From Dipteris shenzhenensis (Eukaryota; Polypodiophyta; Polypodiopsida; Gleicheniales), in the NCBI GenBank assembly GCA_047967505.1, contig CM106541.1: a DNA stretch of 64,000 nt, one strand, 5' to 3'. How positions within the stretch are numbered: position 1 is the first letter of the stretch; each line of letters opens with the position of its first letter. This document shows, piece by piece, positions 23,365 to 35,600 of this stretch. Under the pieces are notes generated by a model, which worked only from the letters and a program-made list of their open reading frames with translations, searched no databases and was not told where the DNA came from. The position numbers were made by a program, and so were the translations under genes.

Positions 23365-24536
23365 AGGCAAACATATTGGTGAAGGTCCGACAGTGCAAAA
23401 ACTGAGAAGAAGAGAATCTATGTGGAGTAAACAATCCTATTCGAAAAGAAATTTAATTGACCTTACAAATAATGTGGCTACAGAACTTGGAGTGGCACAC
23501 GAAGGTGTGATTGACCTTGGAGATATTAGAACAGTACGAAAGAAAAGACCAAATCCATGTCCTCTGCAATCCATAAGGATGACTCCTACAGACCTGAGTT
23601 TCAAACAGTTAGCACACCAGTGCCAAGAAGAAGACATTCAGGTTCAGTTGTAATTGACAATAACCATCTTGATGGTCGTGAACAAGGTGTGGTAGAGGTG
23701 CAAATACATCAAACAAAGTGGGTGATTCGACGTATGCAGGCAGGGAGTCAAGTCCGCTACCAAGGGTATCTGCATCAAAGGGGGGGGAAGTGTAACAAGT
23801 TAATTGACTCAAAGGGAAGAAAAGGAGATTTGGGAGTCCCTGCACCTTCATTTTTTGGGAGGATTAGAACACCGATAGGTGTAAAGTCACAAATGATCTA
23901 GTTCTGTGGGGATAGCAAGGACCACTCTTGGAATCCAACAACAGCAATTGAGGCATTGCAAGAACCAGCACCAGCAAAGTGGAAGGTTACTGAAGGAAGT
24001 AATATCAGCTTGGAAGAGTTGCATATTCTTATAGAAGGAGGATTTGTTCTAGAAGAACCACTTTAGAAAGGGTCAAGAAAATTTGGGCAGGGCCATAAAA
24101 AACATTTGGAGAATCAAGCGAGACCTGAATTTCAAGAGGCTAGAGAGTTGTCTTTAGAAAAACAATAACTAAAGATATGCAGGCAAGGATGGATTCAACA
24201 AGGGCTATGGAATGTGAGGTGCTTCATGTGAATGAGGTGGAGCCTAAGGAACACGTGGAGTTTATTGTTGGTACAACTGGGTCTCACATGAGGGGGCTTC
24301 AATATACAGTGACCATATCTATTTTTCCATCTTGCACTTGCGAAGGCTTCCTATTTAGGTCTGGAAGATTGGATCATTACATTCATTACAAGAACATTTA
24401 CTACATACTATTGCAGTACTTGGGTCTAGATGTAGAAAATCACAAAGAGGTCCACCAAGCATCAATGACAAAACAAGAGCTTTACAATGCACTTTCAAGA
24501 ATCCCGTCATGTGGACATATGTACCTACTGCTGTAG
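23365..24536 (+). pseudogene. 3' part of a SWIM-zinc-finger-like gene, downstream of Copia-1
   Basis: 23366-23650 is open (LRRRESMWSKQ, IRTVRKKRPNPC). The frame then switches to 23557-23901 (QIHQTKWVIRRMQAGS). After stops at about 23900 and 24064, 24177-24536 encodes SIFPSCTCEGF, then a lost Cys region, YKNIYYILLQYLGLD. This is the CxC...(C/Y)xH-IYY-LL pattern of SWIM fingers, found in FAR1, MULE-type transposases and related plant proteins. The expected CxH reads HYK, so the finger is defective. On the same strand as 20240-20728 and likely the same gene. Confidence 0.45.
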
Positions 24537-24747
24537 TATTCTATAGATAGAAAACATTTTGTGCCAAGGCACTGCTCACTACATTGTGGTTTTGTGTATT
24601 GTTTGTGGTCATGACATGTATGCATGGGTCTTCGCTCTGCCGCAATTTTGTGCTACCATTTTGTGGCTACATGGTGCACCTCAAATTGTCACTGCATAAA
24701 TGGTGCAACTGAATTAGTGTCTACATGGTGTAATTTTTGACTGTTTT

Positions 24748-24889
24748 GTCATTTTATAATATAGCTCAGTTTGGTAAATGTGTTTTAAACATATAACAAT
24801 GAAAGATTCCCTTCGACATTTTTGTTATCTTGTAATATTGTTTGGTTTGGTACATGTGTTTTAAACATATTGTGATGAGAGTCTCCCTC
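24748..24889. repeat. About 71-bp tandem duplication
   Basis: Two imperfect units share TTTGGTAMATGTGTTTTAAACATAT and flanking sequence (24748-24817 and 24819-24889). Non-coding, AT-rich. Confidence 0.6.
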
Positions 24890-24904
24890 ACATTGAATAA
24901 TTAA

Positions 24905-25047
24905 ATAATAAATATACATATTCCTTGGAATAACATTGGTGACGTGATGTACTACATTTAGGCCCAAGAACAATGTTTTTGGCCATATTCTCTGACATGC
25001 CGCTCGTCGCTCGAGGATTTCTGCTCGAAAAATGGAAACCCTCGAAA
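24905..25047. repeat. Element end related to the 33090-34210 inverted-repeat element
   Basis: ACATATTCCTTGGAATAA and then GCTCGTCGCTCGAGG...TGCTCGAAAAATGGAAACC match, in the same order and spacing, the right end of the element at 33090-34210. A matching left end was not located. Confidence 0.5.
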
Positions 25048-25439
25048 ATAGAAATGAGTGAGAGCCGCTAGGCTATCACTTGATACTCAAACTCTTATCA
25101 AACATAGACAAAAATAATACCAATGCCAAATTAAAAAACATCAATTTTTGGTGTCACAGTAGTCTTGGAGCTTCCACTCCCTCTTGTACGTTTGAAACAT
25201 GTTCTTCTCCCTTGTGTTTATAGTATTTTGAGTTGCATTGGAGTGGAGTCTCACTCTATTGACAATAAAGATGACTTCGTATTCCCTCTCTTGAGTCTCT
25301 CTTCCCTTTACTTTCTTTCAAAGCCTTAAAAGTTCTTTCTATTCGGCCACTCATTGCACACACATGATTCATCCATCTCCTGAGCCACCAAGGGAGTGGA
25401 GGGGCTTTTTAATTCAACTCTAGAAAAAAATCCAATAGT

Positions 25440-25552
25440 TTATAAGTAAAGGGGGGTGGTTTTATTGGGTAGAAAACTTTAGTTAAGGGGTTTTTTAAAT
25501 ACCCCCTAAATGCACGTGATACATAGGTTTTCTTAGTAGTGCAATCCCCAAG
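25440..25552. repeat. Right end of a MITE related to 5034-5279
   Basis: TGCACGTGATACATAGG, TTTTCTTAGTAGTG and a C-rich end (CAATCCCCAAGG) align with the right terminus of the element at 5034-5279. The left half is not recognisable. Confidence 0.5.
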
Positions 25553-25619
25553 GTAGCCATGCAATCAAAGCTTGTGTAAGACTAGTATATTTTGATGGTA
25601 TGCACAAGTATAAGCCGAT

Positions 25620-26300
25620 GGTACACAAACATCTATAATCTTAATAATGTGGTGGGACATTGCATACACATCTTGGGCAGTACAGAAAGGTGGGGGATTA
25701 GCACTCCAGAGCTACATGGCAAAATATTTGACAAAAGGTCACAACAATCATGTGACTGTTACTCTTCAATGCTGGATAATCCTTGTTGGTTCTCGTTGGT
25801 ATCATCATTCCCCAATCACAAATGCCCAGATACACTTCTTTGGATGACTCAGAGAAATGTAGCATAATGTTTTGCACATGCAAATCATTATGTAGGACAT
25901 TATGTTGGTGCATGGAATGAACAGTGCACTTAGAAGATCAAAAACATCTTGAGGAACACATGGAGCTCTAACAGGCATTTTTGTGTCATCTCTATGTCCC
26001 TCTGGAGAGGTTCTCTTCCCATCATGTCCAAGATAGGTCATCCATCTACACAAATGATTTCCATTCAAAAATGGGAATATTATCAATGAATGACTATCAA
26101 ATACTAGACCTATAGCTCGGATGATGCTTGAGTGTATGACATCCCCCAAGCATGTGGCTTCTGGCAATGCTTTCATCTACAAATCCTTGGGTGTCTTGGA
26201 GTGCTTCAACACCTTGCAGGCATAAATCTTAAGGGGATCAAATGAGCTAATGCAAATGTTGCACATGGTACCATTTCTAGATGTGCCGGTGCCCACAATT
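25620..26300 (-). pseudogene. Protein-kinase-domain pseudogene
   Basis: Read from about 26300 downward. A degraded glycine loop (GTSRNGT) precedes IYACKVLK (the VAIK lysine), then DVIHSSIIRAIGLVFD and IIFPFLNGN (hinge region) in 25805-26176. The catalytic loop VLHNDLHVQNIMLH (HxDLxxxN) and CDWGM (DFG position, here DWG) lie in 25698-25913, followed by a PELW...PPPF...DVYAM region at about 25640-25700 matching the APE-to-subdomain IX stretch. Stops and frame changes break it, and the DFG phenylalanine is W. Intronless over the readable part, so it may be a retrocopy or an exon remnant. Confidence 0.6.
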
Positions 26301-26639
26301 TCTACTGGTGTGAATCAAATGTCTCATCATTGGAGAAGTGCGAGTGCTGGTCGATGTGGCATTCTTGTTTGTGAGCCATCATGCAACAATGAAGCTATAA
26401 CATAGAATTCAAAACCGATTCAGTGCCAGCAATGACAAATAACAAAACAAGCAATTTCATAGTTGCCGAAACCTCATTTTAACTCATCTAAAAATCAAAT
26501 CAAATCCCAACAAATATAATTATGAGACCTTGTGAATGTGTAATGTTGACTAACCATTTCTGTACATCTAATACTAGGCTTTAAGTGCAACACTATACTA
26601 TCAAGGGATAATTGAGTGCTAGCCCTATAGTGTTTATGA

Positions 26640-26990
26640 ACACATCACATGATATCAATCTTAGAATACATCACACAAATCTCAAGAGAGAGATGAGTGC
26701 CAGAAGAAAACATCTCTAAACTTAGGCTGCAGCACACAACTCTTAAGAGAGACATGAGTGTCAGACTAAGCATTTATGAAAACATCTCTAAACTTAGATT
26801 GCATCACACAAGTCTGAAGATTTATTAGAGATATGAGTGAGCCTAGACTAAGTGTCTATGAAAAGATCTCCAAACTTAGACTGCATCACACAACCCTCCA
26901 AGATTGATTAGAGAGGTGAGTGCCAGACTAAGCATCCATGAAAGTTGAGACTACAACACGCAACTCTAGCAAGAGAGATGAGTGCTAGGC
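26640..26990. repeat. Degenerate minisatellite, about five units of 65-95 bp
   Basis: Each unit contains GAGAGATGAGTGCCAGACTAAG, AAACATCTCTAAACTTAG and GCATCACACAACTCT-like stretches with many differences. No coding potential. Confidence 0.65.
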
Positions 26991-26999
26991 TTAGATAAA

Positions 27000-27954
27000 A
27001 AGAAAACAACAAAATCGAAGAAAAGACTACAGCACAAGACTCTGCACTAGTAGGTAGTTGGGTGCAAGGAAGCAAGAAGCATATAGACAGGAGTATTTGT
27101 CCAAATACATGTTAAAACTAAAGGTGGAGCTTGTTTATACAAGTTTTTCTCGCAAAACTAAGGACCAAAAGGTCTGGATCCACACCAACATGAATATCAT
27201 CCAAGTACTTGTGCTATGTAGGTTTTGAGAGGTTTCATGTCCTCACTTGATTCACAAGATGTGGAAACTTGCCTCATGGAACTTAATTTTTCTAGATCAT
27301 AGCCAAGCTCACGAAGGGATACTATTGAATTGAACAAATTGCCAGAGGAAAAGAATCTTTACCTTGATCATTTCATGAAGGAACAAGAAGTTGAACAAGA
27401 AATTTAGACCCACGAGCAACCATATAGTGGCTAAGGACTCATGATTGAGCCAGTTCAAGACCTCATTCTGGGAACCAAGGAGGAACCTTGCATGTTGAAG
27501 GTAAGCCAAGAAATGACCCCCCCCCCCCCCAAAAAAAAAAAAGCTTCATCACATAAAAGATTTATTCATTGAGACCATAGGATGTATTTGGATGCCAGTA
27601 CTATATTGATCTTTGAGGAGTGCCACCCACCATATTCCAAACTTGATTTCCCCTCATATCTCTGATAAGAATCCAATATGCCAGCAACATACATTGGATT
27701 CCAAATTATGCTAATCTAGTAAAATCCAAGCTAGATCAATTGATCAAAGCTAATTTTATCTATGCTATTGATAAAAGCAAGTGCTTTCTCCCTATAGTTC
27801 AAGGAAAGCAAATAGGGGGGCGATGAGAGAGAAAAATCCATTAGCATGAGAGGGGGCAAGGGGGGGAGGGGTGGAAGGGTATTTGGGGTGGGGGAGGATA
27901 CGACACATGGCTCCCCCTCTAGAAAGTTCTTCCCTCTCTAGGTTTTAGCTCCAA
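27000..27954. other. No recognisable gene; C14/A12 run at 27517-27542
   Basis: Mixed sequence. The only notable point is a run of 14 C followed by 12 A, which may be an insertion scar or simple slippage. The Met-initiated ORF at 27309-27509 (minus) has no motif. Confidence 0.4.
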
Positions 27955-28118
27955 CATTGTCGATATGAGAAAGCACTTGGAATAATTGACATGGTCAAAA
28001 AGCTAAGGCTTGGATTCAACATCTTCACAGTAGAGCACTATCAAGGGGTTATCTCCGACATTGTCGATATGAGAAAGCACTTGGAAGAATTGACATGGTC
28101 AAAACGCCAGGGCATGGG
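27955..28118 (+). pseudogene. Exon-like fragment, tandemly duplicated, interrupted by Copia-2 (left part)
   Basis: A 104-bp unit starting CATTGTCGATATGAGAAAGC occurs at 27955 and again at 28059. The frame through the second copy reads NIFTVEHYQGVISDIVDMRK and LEELTWSKRQGMG, and resumes after Copia-2 at 38880. The first copy has a stop (GAA to TAA). I do not recognise the protein. The coherent frame across the insertion suggests a former host exon. Confidence 0.4.
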
Positions 28119-28375
28119 TGACAAAATATGAAGAGGGGAGAGGAGAAGAGTGGAGATGAGGAGAGAGGGCACAGCTAGAGAGTACACCACAAATGATTAA
28201 CTGTACACTAGATTTAGTTGAAAAAATAGAATATATACAAACCCTTTTAGGGTTAGGGTTAGGGGATCTAACCCTTTCCTTTATAGCACTCTATAAGGTT
28301 AGTGCTATGCACATATGATCATGTGATGGTGCTATGCACACATGATCACATGATGTTGAGCGTGAACTCTCAACA
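28119..28375 (-). repeat. 3' LTR of Copia-2 (257 bp)
   Basis: On the minus strand it begins TGTTGAGAGTTCACGC after a polypurine tract CTTGAGGGAAGG (28376-28387) and ends TTTTGTCA. A second copy of the purine tract occurs about 33 bp further in. TATAAAGG box at about 28282-28289. Confidence 0.93.
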
Positions 28376-28463
28376 CCTTCCCTCAAGATCAACATCATGA
28401 AGTAGGCCTTCCCTCAAGATAATGATTCTAGGGAATCAAAGAAGGACTGAGCATTACATTCCA

Positions 28464-31400
28464 TCACACCCCTTTAATAAGAATGTCCTTCCTTTGCGTC
28501 AAACCAAGAGCTAGTCGGTGTTTCTCGAATAGCTCTTTACCGAGTGGTTTGGTAAAGATGTCTCCAACATTTTCTTTGCTATCACAATGTTGTAGTGTGA
28601 TGTTACCAAGTAACACTCTTTCTCTGATGAAGTGCTCTCTGACATCAATGTGCTTTGTACTGGAGTGATATACTGGATTTTTGGCCACTGCTTGAGCCAA
28701 TTCATTATCACAGTATATTGTTGTTGGCTTTGACTCATCAAAGTAATCTATTTCTGACAATAGTCTTCTGAGCCATATAGCCTCACATGCACCTATAGTG
28801 AGTGCTCTATATTCTGCTTCAGTCGAAGACAAAGAAATAGTTGGCTGTTTGTTTGACAACCATGATATAGCACCTTGACCAAGGAAAAATGCATATCCCT
28901 GTGTCGATCTCCTAGTCTCATGATCTCTGGCATAGTCACTGTCACAGTATCCATCCAACCATGGATGACTTCCTCTGTATTCTATCCCAAACTATCTTGT
29001 ACCTCTGATGTATCTCAAGACTCTTTTGGCTGCATTCCAATGAGACTTTTTTGGATTTGCCATAAACTGTGCTAGTGAGCTTACTGCATAACAAATATCT
29101 GGCCGTGTGATTGTCAGATATATAAGAGATCCAATGAGCCGCCTATAGTATCTGTCATTGACTATAGGCTTTTCTGAACCTTTAGTAAGTTTCAAACTCT
29201 GTTCCATGGGAGTGGCTGCAATCTTGCAATCTACCATATGAAACTTCTTCAAGAGACTGTCAACCTACTTGAGCTGACTCATGAATGTGCTATCTGAATC
29301 TCTCCAGAACTCAATTCCAAGACAATAGTGCATAACTCCAAGATCTTTCATGTCGAACTCTACAGGTAAGTCTTGTTTCAGTTTTCTGATGAAGCTATCC
29401 TTGCTTCCTGTCACAATCACATCATCTACGTACAAAAGCGCAATAGTAATGTCTTCCCCTTGAACTTTGTAGTAGAGAGTATGATCTACATTGGACTTCA
29501 TGTATCCCAGATCAGCAAAATACTTGTTGTTTCTACTATACCAACTTCTTGGTGCTTGTTTTAAGCCGTAGAGACTTTTCTTGAGATGGCAAACTTTATT
29601 CTCCTTTCTTGGTTCAACATAACCTACTAGTGGTTGCATGTAGACTTCCTCGTCTAGGTAACCATTGAGAAATGCATTCTTGACATCGAGCTGATACACA
29701 TTCCATCTACTGAGTGTCGCTAGTGATATCAAGAACCATATGGAATCCATCTTTGCTACTGGAGCATAAGTCTCATCATAGTCTTGACCATATTGTTGTG
29801 CAAATCCTTTTGCAACTAGTCTGGCTTTGTATCTCTGAATACTACCATCTGGATTGTACTTCACTTTATATACCCATTTGTTTGCTACGGCCTTTTTTCC
29901 TACTAGAAGGTCACATAGTTCCCAAGTATTATTCTTATACAAACCATCCATTTCTTCATTCATAGCAGTTTTCCATTCTGGCTTGTCTACTACATCTTCA
30001 AAGTACACTGGCTCTTCTGTAGCCATGATGGTAGTCATAAGAGCATAGTTGGTGGTTTCCGCTTGAATTGCTTTGCCTTTCTGAGCATATGTCAATCTGG
30101 CTGGAGGTCTGCTTTCCCTAGTAGACCGTCTGAGATGTTGTGGCTCTGCTTGGGGTGTTGCTAGCAATTCTTGCTCTTCTTCATCAACCTGTTCCGTAGA
30201 TGACTGTGAAGTCGATGCTTCTATCTCCTGTGTAGGTGAGGTTTTCCATTCTGATTCCTCATCAAAGATTACATCTCTAGAGATAATGACCTTGCAGTTG
30301 ATGGGATCATACAATTTGTATGCTTTGCTTTCTTCACTGTAGCCAACAATGATGCATTTGCGTGACTTTGCATCCAATTTCCTGCCATGATCATCATGTA
30401 TGTGGGCATATGCTATGCAACCAAATATGCGTAGATGCCCAATGTGTGGCTTGTGTCTAGGGAATGCTTCATAAGGAGTCATACCCTATATCGGTTCGGT
30501 AGGAAGCCGATTAAGCAAATAGTTTGCTGTAGCTATTGCTCCTGCCCAATACTGATTCGAAAGATGCTTTTCACTAAGCATTGCTCTAGCACTGTCTGCT
30601 AAAGTCCCATTCTTCCTTTCATCTCTTGCATTCTGCTGAGGAGTATCTGCACATGTGAATTGTCTTCGAATGCCGTGATTTTTACAAAAGTTCATGAATG
30701 CTGAAGACATGTATTCACCTCCTCTATCTGATCTCATGACCTTGCTCTTTCTGCCTGTTTGGTTTTCTACCATGGCTTTGAATTCTTGAAATCTAGAAAA
30801 CACTTCAGATTTCTCTTTCAAAAAGTAGACCCAACAATATCTGCTGTAGTCATCGATGAAATTCAAGTAGTAAAGTGAACCATTGATGATGCGGGTCTGG
30901 ACATAACCCCATACATCTGTATGTATCAAATCAAGAATAACTCGTGCACGAGAGGTACTTCTGACAAAGTTGGTTCGCTTTTGTTTGCCGAAGCAGCATG
31001 CTTCACAAACTTTTTCAAGAAACTGTAGCTTCGGAATCCTAATTGCCATATTCTAATTCCTGAGATCTAACTGCATCTGTTGCGGTTGAGCTGACATGGC
31101 ATGCTTATCTGGTATTGTAGCTAGCATTCTGTATAAGCATCCTTCCTTGATACCTTTTGCTACTAGCTGACATCTTTTGGATTTATCTCTGATAGTGCAT
31201 TCATCACCGTTGAAGATGACTATGTTATTGTGACCCGTCATTTGACCTACTGACAAAAGGTTCTTGCTGAGCTTCGGAACATAGAGCACATCTTTCACTA
31301 ATCCTTTTGTACTAGTGAAATTGTTCATAGGGATAACGCCTCTCCCTTGAACTAGATTCGGTGTATTGTGTCTGCTGTGTAGATGACATTTTTCTGACCT

Positions 31401-32698
31401 TCTAATGGTTTCATCTCTGTGAACCATTCCTGATGATTTGTCATGTGGATGATGCACCGCTGTCGATGTACCAAGGATCCTGTTCCACTTGGTCGACTTG
31501 ATAGCTGTAATCCTCTTTGGGATTGAAATCAGTGTCTGAGTACATGTCTAAGTACACTGTATCAATTTGATGCATTTCCTCGCTTGCAAGAAACATATTT
31601 CCATGTTCATTTGCAAAATGATTGTGACTAGAATGTCCACCACAATGATTTCCTCTGCCTCGGGAATTTCCTCGATTACTGCTGGATTGATCGCCTTGGT
31701 CGTACTGCTTCTTGCGGCAATCTCTTTCATAGTGTCCAAACTTGTGACAGTAGTGGCACTGAATGTTTGACACATTGGTGGATGCATTCCCTCATCCTTG
31801 GAATCTTTCTTGATTGGAATGATTTCCTCTTTGCTGATTCTGATGTTGCTAAGGATGATGCTGATGCTGATGTTGATGCTGACTTTGATTTTGTTGCTGA
31901 TGATGACCACTTTTCTGATATGATCTACCTCTGCCTTTGCCTCTGCCTCTGCTTCTGTCTGAAGCTATGAATGCCTGATCATTAGAATGACCTTTTCGAG
32001 CTTGAATAGCTTGAGTTCCGAGTTCTTCACCAAGTAGAACTGACTGAAGTTCTTCCAGTGTCATAATTTGCCGTTGGATGGCAATACTCTGGACTAGATT
32101 CTCGTATCCCTCTCCTAGTCCATTCAGAATGACTTGAACCATTTATGCAAGGTTCATGGTCTCTCCTACTGTTGCAAGTTGATTGTTGTAGTCTTTTATG
32201 CGGAGTACATAAGCATGACCGGTTTCACTGCTGTTGCGAAAACTTTGGTTAGATCTGGTTTCTCAGGGTGAGAATCATGGATGTGTTCTTAGACTCGTAG
32301 AGAGCTGTGAACATATCCCATGCTTCTTTTGATGTATTGACTATGTTGAGCTGTCCTAGCATGACATCTTGCACATTCTGCTTGATCAGGTGATAGGAAT
32401 ACTTGTCTTTCTTATCCCATTCTGCTTGAGCTTGAGCAATGGCAAGATCTGCTACTAGTGCGAAAACTGTCTGTGTAGTTGTAGATGCCGTTGCATATCC
32501 CGTTGCTGGTGCTGTGACAACAGATGGAGTAGAGCTACTTGTGGTTGGATCGGCCAATGGTCTAGGTGTAGACCCATCGACATACTCCCATTTGTCCTGA
32601 AGCACAAGAATGGTCTCCATTCGGTATTTCCATGTATCGTAATTGGAGTTGTCTAACTTAGCAGATGCCTCCAAATTGAGGTTGCTAGTCATAGACAT
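28464..32698 (-). pseudogene. Copia-2 gag-pol, broken in several places
   Basis: Gag starts at 32698 (YDTWKYRMETILV, UBN2-type) and runs to a stop at 32249. It resumes at 31849-32142 (gag C-terminus, then Arg/Gly and Gln/His-rich). 31441-31773 has a CCHC zinc knuckle (CHYCHKFGHYERDC) and the protease site WYIDSGASST. 31053-31457 is the rest of protease. 30486-31049 has integrase with a CEAC zinc part and acidic sites in IHTDVWG, RSDRGGEY and DERKNG. 29265-30482 (405 codons) is RT with YVDD. 28992-29252 and 28464-28958 are RT tail and RNase H (YCDSDYARD, SLSSTEAEYRAL). A TAG after EPI separates integrase from RT and a TAG after GTR lies before RNase H, both shared with Copia-1. The TAT-to-TAG at about 29262 is private. 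Confidence 0.92.
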
Positions 32699-35600
32699 GG
32701 TGCAAGAAATGTACTCAAAAGTGTCATGAAAATCTGTGTATGAATCAATTACAAATACACTGACTATGCCAAGTGAAATCTCTGTACCGTCGATGAAGAT
32801 AGAACTGCAATATATAAAATCTGATCTATATTACAAGGCTTGTGGAAATGATGCCAGGAATAGCCAAGAGGCTTTACAAGGCTGAAATGACGTGCACGAT
32901 GCTGTGAGATAGTCGAATAGGCTTTACAACGGTGGCATGTGTGTGTGAAATCAAATGCTATCTGCCCACCGAAACAATATGCAATGCCTATGAACTCTGA
33001 AAACTACTCACTGAACTGATGAACATAAGGTTTCAGGTAATGTAATGATGTGAAGCCATATGTGAGTGTATGGACTAACTCTGAGTAGGGATGTGCACAG
33101 TTTCCGAGCAAAAACCTACGAGCAGAAAAGTCCAAGTGATAATTTTTGACACCAACCATGCTTGTATATTTCTCAAAGGAATATACAATTCTTTCTTAAT
33201 TTCTCATTTATGGAACCATGTACTTACTTATTTTTCATTATAACCCTCATTTTAGAGAACATCATCTATATATGAACAAACAGTGAACACTTTAGAAACT
33301 CCTATAAATACCTCCCTACCATACTCTCTTTTGAGGATTATGGTAATTCAATCAATTTAAAAGAGTTTCCCTAATCTTTAGCAATCCCATATTTGAAGCT
33401 CTCATATAACAATGTATACCATATTCCTTGGATGAGTAGGAAAAAGATATTGGAAACCTCATACTTGAAGCCATTATAATTGATCATAAATTAATCTCTA
33501 ATACATTATCAAATATGGGAAGGCAAGGGAGGGATTTTCAAAATATTCCCAATTCTCCAAACCTAAGTACTTTTAAGGAAATGTGGTCTCTATTGAACTC
33601 CTTCTTACCATAATATGAATTAGGGAGGAGTAACTCTCACATACATCTTGAAATTTTAAATTTTTCTCTTTTATAACTATAAAAAGTGTAATTTTAAGCC
33701 TACCATTGCATAGATCATGAGATTCTGAACCTTTTTCCCTTTTATAGCTCCTCAATCTGAGCTAAGGAGCAAAAGTTATGACCCCTTCTGCATAGGCTCT
33801 CCAAGGGTATTCCGCCAGTGGAATAAAGCTCTTCAAACCATATTCCTCTAGAAAAATACACTTAGAGAGTCTATTAAAAAGGTATTATATATTTTTCTTA
33901 GGTCATCCTGAGGAACTATAAAGAGGATATTTGCTCAAAATTTTATGATCCAACCAATGGTGAAAGGAAAAGAAAGGATTTTTGAAATACGTAAATAAGT
34001 CACCACTTAGACATTATATATGTATATTATATAAAGGTATATTTATATCTATATCTATTTATCAATATTTCATATTTACTTACATATTCCTTGAAATAAT
34101 TTGGATTTTTTTGCTCCCCAAGAATGACTTGAGCCTATATATTTGGACCCTCCCACCTTTTGTATGCTCGTCGCTCGAGGGTTTTTGCTCGGAAAATGGA
34201 AACCCCCCTCCGAGTAGGTACTAGTCGGGAATTTTGGGCATGGCTTAGATTGGCAACTTGGGGAAATTCAAAGCGTCCCCTCTATAGCGATCTAGTCTAC
34301 TCTGATCTAGATCTATAGCAACCGTCGATCGATGAAAGAACAGCAAATAATTCCTTTTCTTTTGTTCTTTTTAAGTGTTGGGTCAGATGCGTCGATGTAG
34401 AGGCAAATGTGCATGAAGGAAGTGGTTTTGTCAACGAGGCTCAAATGTGAGTGTAACTTGTGCTGAAATGTGTGCATGATGTGACGAGCGCGTAGAGCAC
34501 GAAAAAACAAGCGACTTTCCTTTTGGGAGCACCCTCAAATTCTTCCTGGATCAAGAGATACAACTTGATCTAGGTGGAGGGGCAAAAGGAGTGCAAATGG
34601 TGCTCAATGATGATGTGTCACTATGGGTCACATGCAGTGTGATATGGCACTGTGCCTAGCAAGAGGTGTGCCTGTGAAGCCCTGTGCTGAGGTGGCAGGA
34701 GTGTTCACATGAAGTGACTGTGGAGCACTGTGTGTGCCTGCAGAGGTCAGTCCTGACTGGACGTCCTGACTGGACAGCTGAGGTGGCACAGATGATGATG
34801 TCAACAAATGATGTGGCAATGATGATGTGGTAGATGATGTGTCTGTGTTGACGTGGACTGACACGTGGCAGTCGGTGAAAGCTGGCAAATAAGATAAGAT
34901 TGCGACGTGGCTGTGAACAAACCCAAGGTCAACTGACCTAACCTGGGTCAGGGCCTATCTGCCAGGTGTTGGGCTATGGACTGTCGAAATCTTGAAAGAT
35001 TCGGACGAAGATGCCGATTCCGTCAATGGAGAACGTTGATGCGGTGCAAGGAGCTTGCTGCTGGCGACGCTTCCGGTACGTTGGAGCTAGTCAGCCGTTG
35101 CAATCACGAAATGCTTACGAGGCTTGATCGGTCGATGGCTTGCAGTCGTTGGCGCTAGTCAACCGTTGCTAGCTGGAGCGCTGGCTGAAGGTTGGGAGGC
35201 TCCTTTCGGTAGGAGCTAGGAGCCTCGCAAGTCACAGTGTAGGAGTCATAATCTACGCTGCCTGGAGAGTTGAGCTTGCTGCTACCAGCCCATTGGCACT
35301 ATCTCTACAGAGCTCGTTGCTCGCCGAGGCTGTGGGAGAGCTGTTGATCAGAGGCCCGTGAGAGGAGTTGGGGAGCTACAGGTCACGGGCATTGAAGGAG
35401 TCGATTGCCTGTTAGAGCTACGTTGGACGTGCAGATGGCACTATGTAGATGACGACTCGCTGGGCATGCAGATGGTGAGACTGTAGCGTTGGAGTGGGGC
35501 TTTGTTATGGAGCGTAGTCCATCTGGGTTTGCTAGAGGTGCTGCCCAAGCTCGTGGCTTGCAAGGTCTACTGATGGCGAGGTGACCGTTTGTGGTGCGGC

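Noticed and set aside
29373-30048. Plus-strand ORFs inside Copia-2 (for example 29714-29965)
   Set aside because: Antisense shadows of the 405-codon RT ORF on the minus strand.
34628-34888. 86-codon Ser/Thr/His-rich minus-strand ORF in the Copia-2 leader
   Set aside because: Arises from GATGATGTGG-type repeats; no motif and within an element leader.
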